64,000 nucleotides of DNA, taken from contig NZ_JPWA01000016.1 in assembly GCF_003326475.1 (NCBI RefSeq), forward strand, positions 42,244 through 106,243, read 5' to 3'. Shown here piece after piece: positions 61,201 through 64,000 of the stretch (its first letter is position 1; each line of letters opens with the position of its first letter). Position numbers and translations under genes: made by a program. This DNA is from Thalassospira xianhensis MCCC 1A02616 (GTDB lineage: Bacteria; Pseudomonadota; Alphaproteobacteria; Rhodospirillales; Thalassospiraceae). The notes below the pieces were generated by a model. It ran no database searches. It was not told the origin of the DNA and was given only the letters and a program-made list of their open reading frames with translations.

Positions 61201-62475
61201 TTCGCTACCGCCCGTATCACCGCCGGTCGTATCAGTTTCGCCCGTCACCGGATCATCCGACGGGTCTGATGCCCCACCGGTGGTATCCCCAGCATTTGAC
61301 CCAGCAGTATCGCCGGTCGTTTCACCAGAATTTTCGGAACCGCTGTCCGCACCGGTGTCAGTCTCGGCTGCCGTATCACCGCCGGATGCATCGCCACTTG
61401 CCGTGCCGGAATCCGTATTGTTTCCGGTTTCTGAAGCAGCATCATCGCCGGTTTCAGTTTCTGTCCGGCTTTCGGTCGCGCCATTTTTCAGATCGACAAC
61501 AACGCCCTGTTCGGACGCGCTGTAATCAAGGGTGTTGCGACCCGCACCACCATCAATCGTGTCATTGCCGCCACTGGCGCCAAAGGTATCGTCGCCTGCA
61601 CCACCCGAAAGCGTATTGTTTCCGGCATCCCCGCGCAGGACATCATCGCCCGATGTCCCGGTCAGATTTTCAATATTGCTAAACGAAACGGTATTGCTAC
61701 CGTTGACACTGTCTGCCGTACCGGTCGAAAGATCGGCGGTCACGGCATCATCGGACCCATCAAATGACAGCGTATCGTTGCCAGACCCGCCATCAACAGC
61801 ATCGCTGCCGCCATTGCCCGAAATCACATCGTCGCCAGACGTGCCCTGGATCACGTCATCGCCCGCTGTACCGTCAATGACGTTTTGCGTGCCCGACGAC
61901 GGATCGCCAGAGCTGTCCAGTGCGACATCCGTCAGTTTCGGGGCATCAACAAGGGTGATGTCGGAAAGCTGGGCAATCGTAATGCCCTTAAGCGTAAGCT
62001 GATCGCCGGTCGCAAAAGTAATGACGACATTGCCCTGACCGTCATCCGAAGCACGCGAAACCAGATCGGCCGCACTTTCAACACCAAGATCATCAAGTGC
62101 CAGATAATCTTCGCCAATGGTGAAATCGGTAATGGTCGCCTGACCAAATCCGGCCTGCAAAACGAATGTGTCGCGGCCTTCGCCACCAGTAACTTCATCC
62201 TGACCCTCGCCCGGTACCAGGATATCGTTGCCTGCGCCACCAACCAGCGTGTTGTCGCCCGGATCCCCGATCAGGATGTCGTTATACGACGTGCCGATGA
62301 CGTTCTGGATATTGGTGAAGACCTGCGTTGCAGGGGATTGTGAACCTGTCTCGCCCGACGAACCGGAATCGGAATTATCCGCAGCAGAGCCATCCTCTGC
62401 GCGGTCATCCAGCACCTGTTCGATATCGGCATCGGTTAAACCGGTGCCATCGTCTTGATTGGCGGGCGAGGCCAA
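40297..62475 (-). CDS. Giant RTX (hemolysin-type calcium-binding) protein, 7392 residues
   Basis: One unbroken frame of 22 kb. The start is TTG at 62475 behind GGGAG at seven bases; an in-frame TAG lies a few codons upstream and no ATG is near. There is no N-terminal signal peptide. In order: a 50-residue polar start, a first RTX block, an acidic linker (about residues 332-848), and then some 6500 residues dominated by glycine/aspartate nonapeptides such as GGAGNDTL and GGDGNDTL. Twelve modules of the form TDFxxxxDxIDL...TLxGV divide it; the last, [20 protein letters not shown], leads to the C-terminus DDFGFGT and is the likely type I secretion signal. RTX repeats fold on binding calcium outside the cell. 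No protease, lipase or pore domain is visible, so adhesion, surface layer or biofilm matrix are the best guesses. The secretion partner lies just upstream. Confidence 0.95.
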   Translation of the reverse strand: MASPANQDDGTGLTDADIEQVLDDRAEDGSAADNSDSGSSGETGSQSPATQVFTNIQNVIGTSYNDILIGDPGDNTLVGGAGNDILVPGEGQDEVTGGEGRDTFVLQAGFGQATITDFTIGEDYLALDDLGVESAADLVSRASDDGQGNVVITFATGDQLTLKGITIAQLSDITLVDAPKLTDVALDSSGDPSSGTQNVIDGTAGDDVIQGTSGDDVISGNGGSDAVDGGSGNDTLSFDGSDDAVTADLSTGTADSVNGSNTVSFSNIENLTGTSGDDVLRGDAGNNTLSGGAGDDTFGASGGNDTIDGGAGRNTLDYSASEQGVVVDLKNGATESRTETETGDDAASETGNNTDSGTASGDASGGDTAAETDTGADSGSENSGETTGDTAGSNAGDTTGGASDPSDDPVTGETDTTGGDTGGSETGDQASSGGGEDTSQPETDGGAVDDSASGGSGDDSITEETGDAETDTETDSGSDEGDETTGDAGAGEETDPNTGSDETTPTDQNGAEAGSDAGADTNTGSETGSDETDGAGNAGGASQETETGSTSDGDQTQTGDTQTGAQDETSDNASSDETDETVSGDGSDETGASGDEASNSTDGSDTSNPVDEGATGPVTEGEQSPAENGSETSGTEEGSSTETDGETSGDASNEVTDGETTPDQETTPAETGSEAAGDEANAGGGAADDSLGGSDGADQDVLNEDTPASGDGDDSTDGEEQPSRSESQSEQENTNSGLQAGAETSPETGADETGLSGDATGDETVGEDAGTDEGVAEDTTGGETTDGEADPIEAGAEDGDSPSGEQTDGETTGDTDSEAGDGAGDEAGDDTGGGATDSGNETGDNTNIYDNTPTSGNDIVHGTDGDDFLGGAAGNDTLQGSGGNDVIDGGLGNDVLQGGLGDDTLDGGAGADVLQGGEGNDSLYGGSEDDILQGGEGSDLLVGGTGNDVLQGGSGDDFLRGGLGNDHIQGGDGIDTVSYTDAIDAVTVDLSQNTATGGAGSDVLQMVEDVIGSDFDDHITGNDGNNVLIGGDGIDTLTGGAGDDTLTTGSGKDDIELTENFGNDTVTDFNIAEDTVDLSKLGVTDFATLQSMMSDDGNGNTVIDFGEQGVLTLEGVSSDSLVADNFRGFGRIFESDGDDVAEGTDGDDALYGFDGNDILGGGAGDDVISGGYGNDTLSGGAGNDTLRGQEGIDTVDYSGANGSVNVDLAAGSATGADGNDVLDRIENVIGSNYDDTISGDSGVNVLQGGAGNDTITGRDGNDTLDGGAGDDTFVAEAGNDTYIGGAGNDTLNLSARDGAQTVNLGAGVVIDETSGETDTVTGIENIVTGAGNDVVTGDSSDNVISTGSGDDFLNGGRGNDTLDGGDGVDTVSFAGQTGVTVDLSAGTGQSDFGQTILSNIENAVGSSGDDVIRGNDGANILSGGAGDDTLSGGEGDDTLVGGTGRDTADFAGTNADITVDLTEGTATGEGNDTLIEIENVITGDGDDVIRGNDQDNIIDTGAGDDTVFGSTGDDTLSGGDGRDTLSFAGGADFAQGIVLDAQTGQAVAGGSAAIFSGFEEYEGSSQADRLSGSDASERFIGGAGDDTIDGRGGDDTLSGGSGRDTFVVSAQSDNDLITDFDPANDVINIQGIDGLELFSDVAGFIGEDAAGNATITVGGSVITLEGVNPDALTYANFAGIRSLDGTENRDVLIGTNRSDVIDGLADDDTIYGNAGNDTLFGSDGNDLLNGGTGNDVLDGGAGNDTAQYGDAASGVSVDLGAGTASGGAGNDTLTGIENVTGSIYDDRLTGDDQANTLVGGLGNDTISGGNGNDYLVGGVGTDTLNGGAGNDTIAGGSGIDTVTYDDAAGGVEINLGAGSAIGSEGSDTITEIENAIGSGFNDIITGSEGANTLSGGAGDDTLNGGRGDDLLIGGDGSDTFIFGTFAGNDKIADFDVTSDQIDLGAFDIPNWEALKPLISTDDNGNAVITINGNSLTLTGIPVSALDVSNFSGLETLGATENDDVINATDAAEIIDGLAGNDTIFAGAGNDTVFGGEGDDTLSGGAGADVLDGGTGRDTVDYSQSVGVDVDLSAGTGSVGGAIDTLINIENVIGSQNSDRMFGDDQDNILRGEAGNDTLSGGAGNDQVLGGAGTDVLSGGAGDDILSGGSGVDLADYSAATGGVVVDLAAGTASGADGNDTLSGIENLQGSAFDDTLAGDGADNTLIGGDGNDVLSGGDGNDMLRGGAGNDVIDGGAGLDTASFEDAGSVTVNLADGTATSASGTDTLSGIENLIGSSGADNLTGDAGNNVITAGAGNDTITGGAGDDTLTGGAGADIYQIAPGDGNDTVTDFNVSSDQIDLTGLSIDTYGELFEQMSENGNGDLVIDFGDGVTMTLEGVSKAGITADNFIGIRDIVGTLGDDVLTGTDGRDTLSGLDGDDTLYGFEGDDSLAGGAGDDLLNGGDGDDRIDGGADIDTVDYSNADGGVNANLQTGEVSGAAGNDRLSNIENIIGGSSADILTGSSEDNVISGNAGNDVIDGLGGNDTLFGGAGSDTASYASASGGVSVNLADLTASGAAGNDVLVDFENATGSAFNDILEGDNGDNRLDGGAGNDTLIGTGGNDTLIGNGGVDTVDYRNATTGVNVDLTTGTATGLGTDTLSGLENVIGSNAGDIITGDQGTNILDGRAGNDILSGGDGDDTLLGGDGNDTLIAGDGADHVDGGDGIDTIDYSAQTGGVDINLATGQTDSETADSVSNVENVIGSSFGDTITGSDVDNTLIGGAGNDRFIGSAGNDVFDGGTGSDTIDYSSADGGVSLNLQAGLTQKADGADSFTGIENATGTGFNDSMTGSSGNNVLSGGAGNDFISAEGGNDTVIGGAGDDTLRGGAGSDTLDYSGATGGQIVNLVTGISSGADGNDDIAGFENVTGTAFNDTITGDAADNTLLGGLGNDVLSGGAGNDLLNGGAGNDSFVGEAGDDTYVGGEGSDTLDFRTAQSGLNIDLANNIATGADTGTDLFTGIEQILASDFNDTITGSSNADTVSAGAGDDIVRGGAGDDTLSGGAGNDLIDGGTGRDILDGGAGEDTISYDSASGSVSVDLQSGVVSGTENDQISSFENIKGSAFADTLRGDSGRNSIDGGAGDDFIDGRAGDDVLSGGAGNDTLRGGAGSDTIDGGAGVDTLDLSDLTGNVTVDMSAGQATDGTDTDNFANIENITTGSGNDIVIGDDGNNVITSGAGDDIVNGGAGNDVISGGDGADTLEGGAGNDTLLSGAGDDILIGGEGLDTASYADSTGPVVVDTVNNTVSGSATGTDTLEGIEVIEGSAFDDTFVGGAQSDTFIGGAGDDTFEAGLGDDTLTLGTGRDQVVFRPGDGNDTITDFDPANDVIDLTDFNIAGYGALESLFGTDARGNLTITLDSGDTITLEGVQASSVGIDNFIGVDVRLGTENADEMIGGSGGDIINALGGDDTVSGGDGNDRLIGGAGNDILSGDAGDDTLIGNSGSDTLVGGAGRDTVDYSTETAGITGDLSTGTVTGGDGDDVLDGIENLIGTLFEDTLTGDAGDNTLSGLAGNDTLAGGEGNDVIDGGAGSDTADYSSASSAVDVNLEDGKATGQGNDTLANIENVVGSDFNDTITGNAANNTITAGAGNDVINVGSGDDVVDAGSGDDEITGGAGSDTLSGGTGNDVLDGGADNDTLSGGTGDDIIQAGTGDDWIYGDTGDDIIDGGDGIDTADYSNVEGPVVVDLVNQYASGSGGNDIVRNVERVIGTDFADTLIGADGVNTLDGGSGNDTLFGGDGDDVIITGDGEDMIVVTPGGGSDTVTDFDVNEDVIDLSSYGIEDYSDLADRMFDDANGNAVISLGPGESITLEGVSVDDLGPDNFFGYVTIEGTEFDDVLQGSQLGDEINALAGDDIVDGGDGDDVINGDAGNDTLIGGAGDDELNGGDGNDTADYSDTSEGVTVDLSTGSATGDAGNDTLDSIENVTGGDGDDILIGDENANILDGGAGNDTVYGNGGDDTLIGGEGDDTLSYEGAEDGVSVDLANGTASGGAGNDVIDGFETVIGSDYADTISGDDASNVIEGGAGDDVLAGGAGDDTILGGAGNDTLQAGTGNDTLVGGDGTDIADYSDRTDPVVVDLAAGTGTTADGNDTLIEIEGATGGSGNDTLLGSDGNNILSGGAGDDTLSGGAGNDTLAGGAGADLLDGGAGDDVLAFEGDHVAASGETTDHVGSPTTDGTGDVADISGKNLSDDSFVGGEGNDTLQAGDGDDAIILDRDHAGGGAANPSIVDIENINAGAGNDVVDLTSETHSYGDVTIDGGAGDDTLWANDGDDVILGGAGSDNILGGAGADTIDGGADNDILDGGTGNDIIAGGAGDDTIMAGIGDDTLSGGDGADTLDMSAANGATIDLANGTASSDATGSDSISGFENVIATDGDDTIIGNAADNTIDAGAGNDTVSIDAGNDHLDGGDGIDTLDLSGTIGGVTVDLAAGTANGAQTGSDTIANFENVTGSAYADTITGNDAANTIDGGAGDDVIDGGAGDDVLSGGAGNDTLVAGDGNDTLTGGDGADVFVFEDGSDADLVSDFDIASDMISLPDVGVSSWTELQPLLSDGPDGAVITLPSGGTVTLSGVAVGDLTPDHFAGIENVGTPGDDTLGGGSGDDTVGAGDGNDTVDGGDGNDTVDGGDGDDSVGGGSGDDSVGGGAGNDTVDGGDGNDTVDGGDGNDSVGGGAGNDTVGGGAGDDTVDGGEGDDTLDGGDGNDTLIGGPGTDTLAGGAGDDILEFGADRTGQSGDTTDHAGSPGVDGTGEIADLDGLGISDDQYDGGDGIDTLVGTSGGDAIILDRDHENGSANPSISGVEIIETGDGDDVVDLTSQVHSYGDVTVDGGAGNDTIWTSAGDDSVLAGDGNDHINTGAGSDVIDAGAGDDDIAAGSGDDVITAGDGNDVISSGDGNDTVGAGAGDDTVIGDAGNDILAGGDGTDTLDLTNADGGAVIDLENGTASSTETGSDTISGFEQVVTGAGDDTISGSSADNTISSGAGNDTIDGADGNDRIVAGDGNDVISDGAGSDYVDAGAGDDTVIAGADDDSLDGGQGNDTIDMRNATSGATVNLAAGSAQSAETGSDSISNFENVTTGSGDDELTGSDANNVMAAGAGNDTLDGGAGDDTLSGGAGNDSFIFADGTDDDVVTDFEVGTDKLTLDGTGIETWTQLRDLITGNSLGDAVINLPSGGTITLQGVNPLDLSVDDFTGVTDGGTPYDDSLTGGDGDDVIDALAGDDIVDGGAGNDTIYGGTGNDTLTGGSGDDTVDGGTGSDTLGGGTGNDALNGGDGADTLSGGAGDDTLDGGSGDDVLNFEADGTAASGETTENTGSPGVDGTGDLANIGGKNISDDTFIGGDGTDTLNLTGGSDALILDGSKLGDGQTTGNTIETRTFGLTDSASSGAVQAAWSDANLYAFDFGTSYVGEDGKLNLAAADDTVTFDGNGIGNNGGSPAGSQINHNGNTGESEAVVVDLGANARNATVQVSNLIAAEHGGEVGSWQAFDADGNLVASGVLDESTINYTSGGVGTATISVTDSLGNPVEFRYLAFESEPYADGSSGGDSSDYFVRSITFDAVVEEIVTDGARLEGVEVINAGEGNDVVDLTSDTIAYGDVTINGGGGNDTLWANEGDDRINGELGDDNLYGGAGDDYLDGGYGRDVLDGAEGSDTLIGGQGNDTLRGGEGDDIIHGGGDIDTVTYDDAASGVNVDLANYTATGGAGNDGIYWVENVVGSAHDDIIRGDAQNNTLDGGAGNDTLSGGAGNDALRGGDGNDTADYSNSAAAVRANLATGTAQLANGEADSLTSIENLIGSGGSDTLTGSDGDNLLSGGAGNDSLIGNGGNDTLDGGIGNDMLDGGDGDDILTGGDGADRLYGGAGNDTLDGGAGNDTLDAGAGDDVILAGDGNDVITAGAGADTVDAGTGDDTVVAGAGNDVLAGGDGTDTLDFAAANGVTVNLSTGTASSDATGTDTISGFENVLGTAGTDTLIGSSGANVLSGADGDDVLDGGAGDDSVYGGAGNDTIIAGAGNDTLSGGAGIDTLDLTQATGGATVDLSAGTASSAETGNDTISGFENVIGSAGNDDIIGSDGDNVLSGGAGDDTIEGGAGADTLDGGDGIDTISYEGSSAGVEIYLGDTDANARTPGEGGRAFGGDAAGDILANFERVIASAHDDYVYGNSQNNVVDLGDGNDTFDNVEADVSVDTIDGGEGNDTIWTGDGADTLIGGNGNDYLNGEKGDDTLDGGAGNDSLVGGDGNDMLDGGSGDDRISTGSGADLIKVTSLVGDKVVTDFNTSVDQISLDALGISEWSELAPRLSEVNGNTVIDLGPDGSVTLLGVRLNEVTSDMFVGIEGPVGATPFDDVLLGTSEDDYIDALAGNDVVDGGDGNDTILGNDGDDNLSGGAGNDTISGGNGNDVIDGGDGDDNLDGNDGHDVIAGGAGNDTLIGGAGNDVISGGGGSDFIDAMDGNDVVTGGDDTDTIYGAAGDDQLSGEAGDDVISGGDGADTINGGLGNDLLSGDADNDTLSGADGNDTLMGGDGADTLSGGSGNDVLSGGNDNDLLEGGIGSDTLSGDAGNDTLLGGDGNDTLDGGAGNDTYTGGAGSDQIIVSDNSGDKVVTDFNPASDQINLSALDVDNWAELRSLMSEVNGNAVINLNGQGTLTLLGVAISDLNANMFVGVEASTGPTPYDDVLYGTSNNDTIAALAGNDTVFGLNGQDTLSGMDGNDSLYGGDGDDKLYGDNGNDLIDGGGGQDSITGGEGDDTLDGGSGDDRVWGGNGADTLLGGQGQDKLYGEAGNDVINGGTGDDSILGGDGNDVLDGGENNDRLWGGDGNDTLFGGSGDDKLYGDGGNDTLMGGQGNDTLSGGSGRDTASYANATSAVGVSLKNGTAVGGDGYDVLSSIEDLIGSNFNDYLFGDDGANLLSGLSGDDVLGGDGGNDTIWGGDGNDVINGGSGSDLIDAGAGDDIIEYQKDATWSGSYAAKNVGDPDMNGTNEQVNLQGYTRSQDIFDGGDGTDTLSLTSGNDALFLDDKITDPGVSPRISNIEVIDAGNGDDIVDLTSETQSYGDVTVLGGTGNDIIWSNAGDDVLDGGEGNDTLWGGAGNDTLAGGAGIDILNGGAGDDVLQYNADDTWSSNWHALNDGAPGEDGHDNNTGWGHTGHHGNGWGHDYSGDAGTGEYVNLNGYNQSNDIFEGGDGTDTLKLTSGNDALFLADTVSDPGISPRIRNIEVIEAGDGDDIIDLTSSYETYGNVTLDGGNGNDILWSNSGDDVLLGGAGNDRLYGSAGDDTLTGGSGWDEFEIGKTNGHDIITDFTPGEDIINLSEWNYSNFNQIKNDMHLDTDGNVVIELGNDASVTLMGIHDPDDLDADDFGFGT
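40915..40985 (-). other. Histidine- and tryptophan-rich insertion in the RTX protein
   Basis: Around residues 7164-7188, close to the C-terminus, one of the five longer modules carries an insertion reading GHDNNTGWG followed by [12 protein letters not shown]: five histidines and two tryptophans within about 21 residues. The corresponding place in the sister modules has no histidine cluster. It could bind transition metals or act at low pH; this is inference from composition. Confidence 0.6.
45690..46255 (-). other. Extra beta-sandwich-like domain inserted in the third long module
   Basis: Only the third copy of the five long modules carries an insertion of about 185 residues between DALILD and the VVDLTS segment. 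It contains [55 protein letters not shown] and [14 protein letters not shown]. The pattern of strands and the SWQAFDADG segment suggest a carbohydrate-binding or adhesin-like sandwich. This is a fold guess from strand pattern only. Confidence 0.55.
59935..61480 (-). other. Acidic low-complexity linker of about 515 residues in the RTX protein
   Basis: Between the first RTX block and the main array the frame encodes almost only Thr, Ser, Gly, Asp, Glu, Ala and Asn (for example [18 protein letters not shown]), with no hydrophobic core and very few basic residues. It should be disordered and highly negative. The DNA keeps the reading frame throughout. Confidence 0.85.
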
Positions 62476-62547
62476 GGCTTTGCTCCCTACTTGGGACTAA
62501 TTTTTCGATCCATTTTCATGGAAGGCAACCGGCCATCCATATACACT

Positions 62548-62576
62548 AGTATAGACCCCAATCAAGAGCCCATCAA
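62548..62576 (-). promoter_or_regulatory. Sigma70-type promoter for the giant RTX gene
   Basis: On the minus strand TTGATG (62571-62576) and TATACT (62548-62553) are separated by exactly 17 bases. Transcription would start near 62541, giving a leader of about 65 bases to the TTG start. It lies after the end of the HlyD-family gene, so the RTX gene can be expressed apart from its secretion genes. Confidence 0.6.
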
Positions 62577-62636
62577 CGGAAGATGGGCACCAGAATCGGT
62601 AAATCACATTTTTTTCATGTTTTCCGGGGATTTGGA

Positions 62637-62668
62637 AGGCGAAATTCGCCTCTGACAGAATCTGTCAG
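62637..62668. promoter_or_regulatory. Two adjacent perfect palindromes upstream of the RTX promoter
   Basis: AGGCGAA/TTCGCCT around one A (62637-62651) and CTGACAGA/TCTGTCAG around one A (62652-62668) directly abut each other. They lie between the HlyD-family stop and the RTX promoter. They may bind a regulator or end the upstream transcript; the AT-rich stretch after the first on the minus strand is not a clean T-run. Confidence 0.45.
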
Positions 62669-62712
62669 GTTGTATAGGGTGGATATAGGCACCCCGAATC
62701 GGGCGCCAGTGC

Positions 62713-64000
62713 CTATTGTTCGCGGAATGCGCGATCAAAGCTGTCGGTGATCGGGGCAAACAGATAGGCGAGAATCGTTCTGGCACCGGTCACGATTTCA
62801 AGCTGTGCTGCCATTCCCGGCGACAAAATCATGCCTTCATGTTCGGCAAGGCTTTCCGAATCGATTTCGATCATCGCCTGAAAATACGGGCGACCTTCCG
62901 GGTCTGTCAGACGGTCCGGCGACACATCGGAAACAATGCCCTTTACCGGCGCAAACCAGCGCTGGCTGAACGCCGTCACCCGGATATTAACCTCAAGCCC
63001 CTCATGCACGACATCAATATCGTTCGGCGATACCCGCGCCTCGATCACAAGCTTGTCGTCTTGCGGCACGATTTCAAGCACCTGCGCACCGGGCGGGATC
63101 ACCCCACCAACGGTCGAAAACTGAAGATTGGTCACCGTTCCGGAACGCGGCGCCTTGATGTCGGACCGTACCAGAATATCCTCGGCCGATCGCAGCCGTT
63201 CGTTCAGGTCGGAAATCTCGCCCTGGATATCGCGAAGCTCGGTATTGATGGTTTGCAGATTGTCACGTGTGAGCTGCGCCTGACTGGATTTGACCTGCTG
63301 AATCTGCTGTTCGATGCGCGCAATATCGGCCGAGAACCGTCCGATATTGCCCAAAATCTCGACCAACCGACTTTCAAGCTGCAACAACCTCGTCCGTCTG
63401 GCATAGCCAAGATCGACCATCGGCTTGACCATCGCCAGCTCTTCCTTGACGATGCCAACCTGCTGCTCGGAAGCGGTTTTCTGTTCCTGCGTGCCGATGA
63501 TTTCGCGGCGCAGTTCCTTGATCCGTTCGTCATAAAGGTCAAGTTCGCCACGAAACGCGTTCATCCGGCTTTGAAACAGGGTTTCCTGCGATTCAACAAT
63601 CCCGGCATATTTCGGATCATAAAGCGGGGCCGGGAACTGCACCCGATCCTTGCCGCCGCGTTCCGCAAGCAGGCGCGCCTGTGTCGCCAGCGCATTGAGA
63701 TACCGGTTGTTCAGCAGGTCATAACTGGCCCGCGCACGCGTATCGTCAAGCCGGATCAGAACTTCCCCGCCCTGCACGCGCGCCCCGTTGCGCACCAGAA
63801 TTTCACGAATGATCCCGCCTTCCAGATGCTGAACACTCTGGCGGCCGGAAAACGGTGCGACCACGCCGCTTGCCGTCGCGGCCGAGTTGATGCGCGCCGT
63901 TGCCGCCCACAAGAACACCGACCCGACCCCCAGAATCAGGATCAGAAGACCGATCCGCACCAGCGGCCTGACATCGGTTTCAAGTTCACGCGCGGTCGGA
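62713..64000 (-). CDS. Type I secretion membrane-fusion protein (HlyD/PrtE family), partial at N-terminus
   Basis: At least 429 residues are visible; the frame is open to the window edge (reading ...TARELETDVRPLVRIG before the membrane segment), so the true start lies beyond 64000. The transmembrane helix is GLLILILGVGSVFLWAA, followed by the lipoyl-like half SGVVAPFSGRQSVQHLEGG, a long coiled coil of about 150 residues (ELRREIIGTQEQKTASEQQ and further), the second lipoyl half and a C-terminal beta-barrel with the HlyD signature region ILSPGMAAQLEIVTGARTIL. It links an inner-membrane ABC transporter to an outer-membrane TolC channel. It lies directly upstream of the RTX gene on the same strand and is its likely exporter; the ABC gene is expected beyond the edge. 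Confidence 0.93.
   Translation of the reverse strand, partial: PTARELETDVRPLVRIGLLILILGVGSVFLWAATARINSAATASGVVAPFSGRQSVQHLEGGIIREILVRNGARVQGGEVLIRLDDTRARASYDLLNNRYLNALATQARLLAERGGKDRVQFPAPLYDPKYAGIVESQETLFQSRMNAFRGELDLYDERIKELRREIIGTQEQKTASEQQVGIVKEELAMVKPMVDLGYARRTRLLQLESRLVEILGNIGRFSADIARIEQQIQQVKSSQAQLTRDNLQTINTELRDIQGEISDLNERLRSAEDILVRSDIKAPRSGTVTNLQFSTVGGVIPPGAQVLEIVPQDDKLVIEARVSPNDIDVVHEGLEVNIRVTAFSQRWFAPVKGIVSDVSPDRLTDPEGRPYFQAMIEIDSESLAEHEGMILSPGMAAQLEIVTGARTILAYLFAPITDSFDRAFREQ

Larger units (their letters stand above)
40500..62300 (-). repeat. RTX nonapeptide repeats in blocks with twelve TDF...TLxGV modules
   Basis: The reading frame carries well over two hundred GGxGxDxLx-type units in 27-base periods, with linkers of the form IENVIGSxFxDxIxGxxxxN. 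Blocks end in a roughly 70-residue module with TDF, an IDL-like core, GNxVIxL and TLxGV. The TDF segments of the twelve modules lie near positions 62140, 59280, 57625, 56690, 55490, 52410, 51070, 48790, 46965, 43560, 42580 and 40490. The last one forms the C-terminal end. Nearly identical 27-base units are densest at 48205-48590. These are coding repeats, not a CRISPR array. Confidence 0.9.

Noticed and set aside
40500..62300. Regularly spaced short repeats that might suggest CRISPR or a satellite
   Set aside because: The 27-base period encodes RTX nonapeptides in one continuous frame and there are no unique spacers.
62200..62475. LapG-type cleavage and retention module at the N-terminus of the RTX protein, as in LapA adhesins
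   Set aside because: I find no TAAG/PAAG-like site or the hydrophobic plug sequence; the N-terminus is short, polar and runs into RTX repeats.

Overview
The window reads as chromosomal DNA of a free-living, probably marine alphaproteobacterium of the Rhodospirillales type; Thalassospira or a relative is my best guess. The clues are the DUF3572 protein, the SecA / parvulin / ArgJ / MutT neighbourhood, a Rhizobium etli-type asparaginase, the heterodimeric methylmalonyl-CoA mutase and a very large RTX protein with its own type I secretion partner. The genus is an inference from gene content only. Nearly all genes are intact and densely packed. I see no insertion sequence, prophage, integrase, rRNA or CRISPR array.

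Layout. 1-2045 (minus): glutamate synthase, gltD then gltB (gltB cut by the window edge). 2.3-5.4 kb: uppP, an ArsR/SRPBCC pair behind a clear operator, a solo ClpP paralogue, a DUF3572 protein and a membrane protein. 5.4-6.2 kb: a candidate 19-residue peptide gene and tRNA-Leu(UAA). 6.2-9.1 kb: a beta-barrel outer membrane protein, bluB (lower ligand of vitamin B12) and two small membrane proteins. 9.1-20.8 kb: a CinA-type protein, mutT, an ankyrin protein, a lipoprotein hydrolase, secA, two accessory genes (one with a FrpC-like calcium-dependent self-processing module), a periplasmic parvulin and argJ. 20.9-26.5 kb: a pentapeptide-repeat protein and a three-gene signalling operon (REC-HDOD, REC with a degenerate HD-GYP domain, PAS histidine kinase). 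26.5-32.5 kb: katA with a secreted partner, ynfA, asparaginase, an Lrp regulator divergent from phenylalanine hydroxylase, and a solo receiver protein. 32.7-38.3 kb: a cobalamin riboswitch leading into mutA-mutB-meaB (propionate/methylmalonyl-CoA route). 38.3-39.0 kb: two tandem paralogous 51-codon genes. 39.2-40.2 kb: dusC. 40.3-64.0 kb: one 22-kb reading frame for a 7392-residue RTX protein, with a type I secretion membrane-fusion protein upstream on the same strand and running out of the window.

How the parts fit. BluB, the riboswitch, both mutase subunits and the MeaB chaperone all belong to adenosylcobalamin metabolism. The giant RTX protein and the HlyD-family protein form a type I secretion module; the cognate ABC transporter is probably just beyond position 64000. 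Twelve copies of a beta-rich module that resembles the RTX protein's own C-terminal end divide it into blocks, suggesting growth by duplication. The parts I find most worth following are the RTX protein's architecture, the twin 51-residue proteins, the FrpC-like protein with its possible paralogue, and the riboswitch placed ahead of a B12-dependent enzyme.
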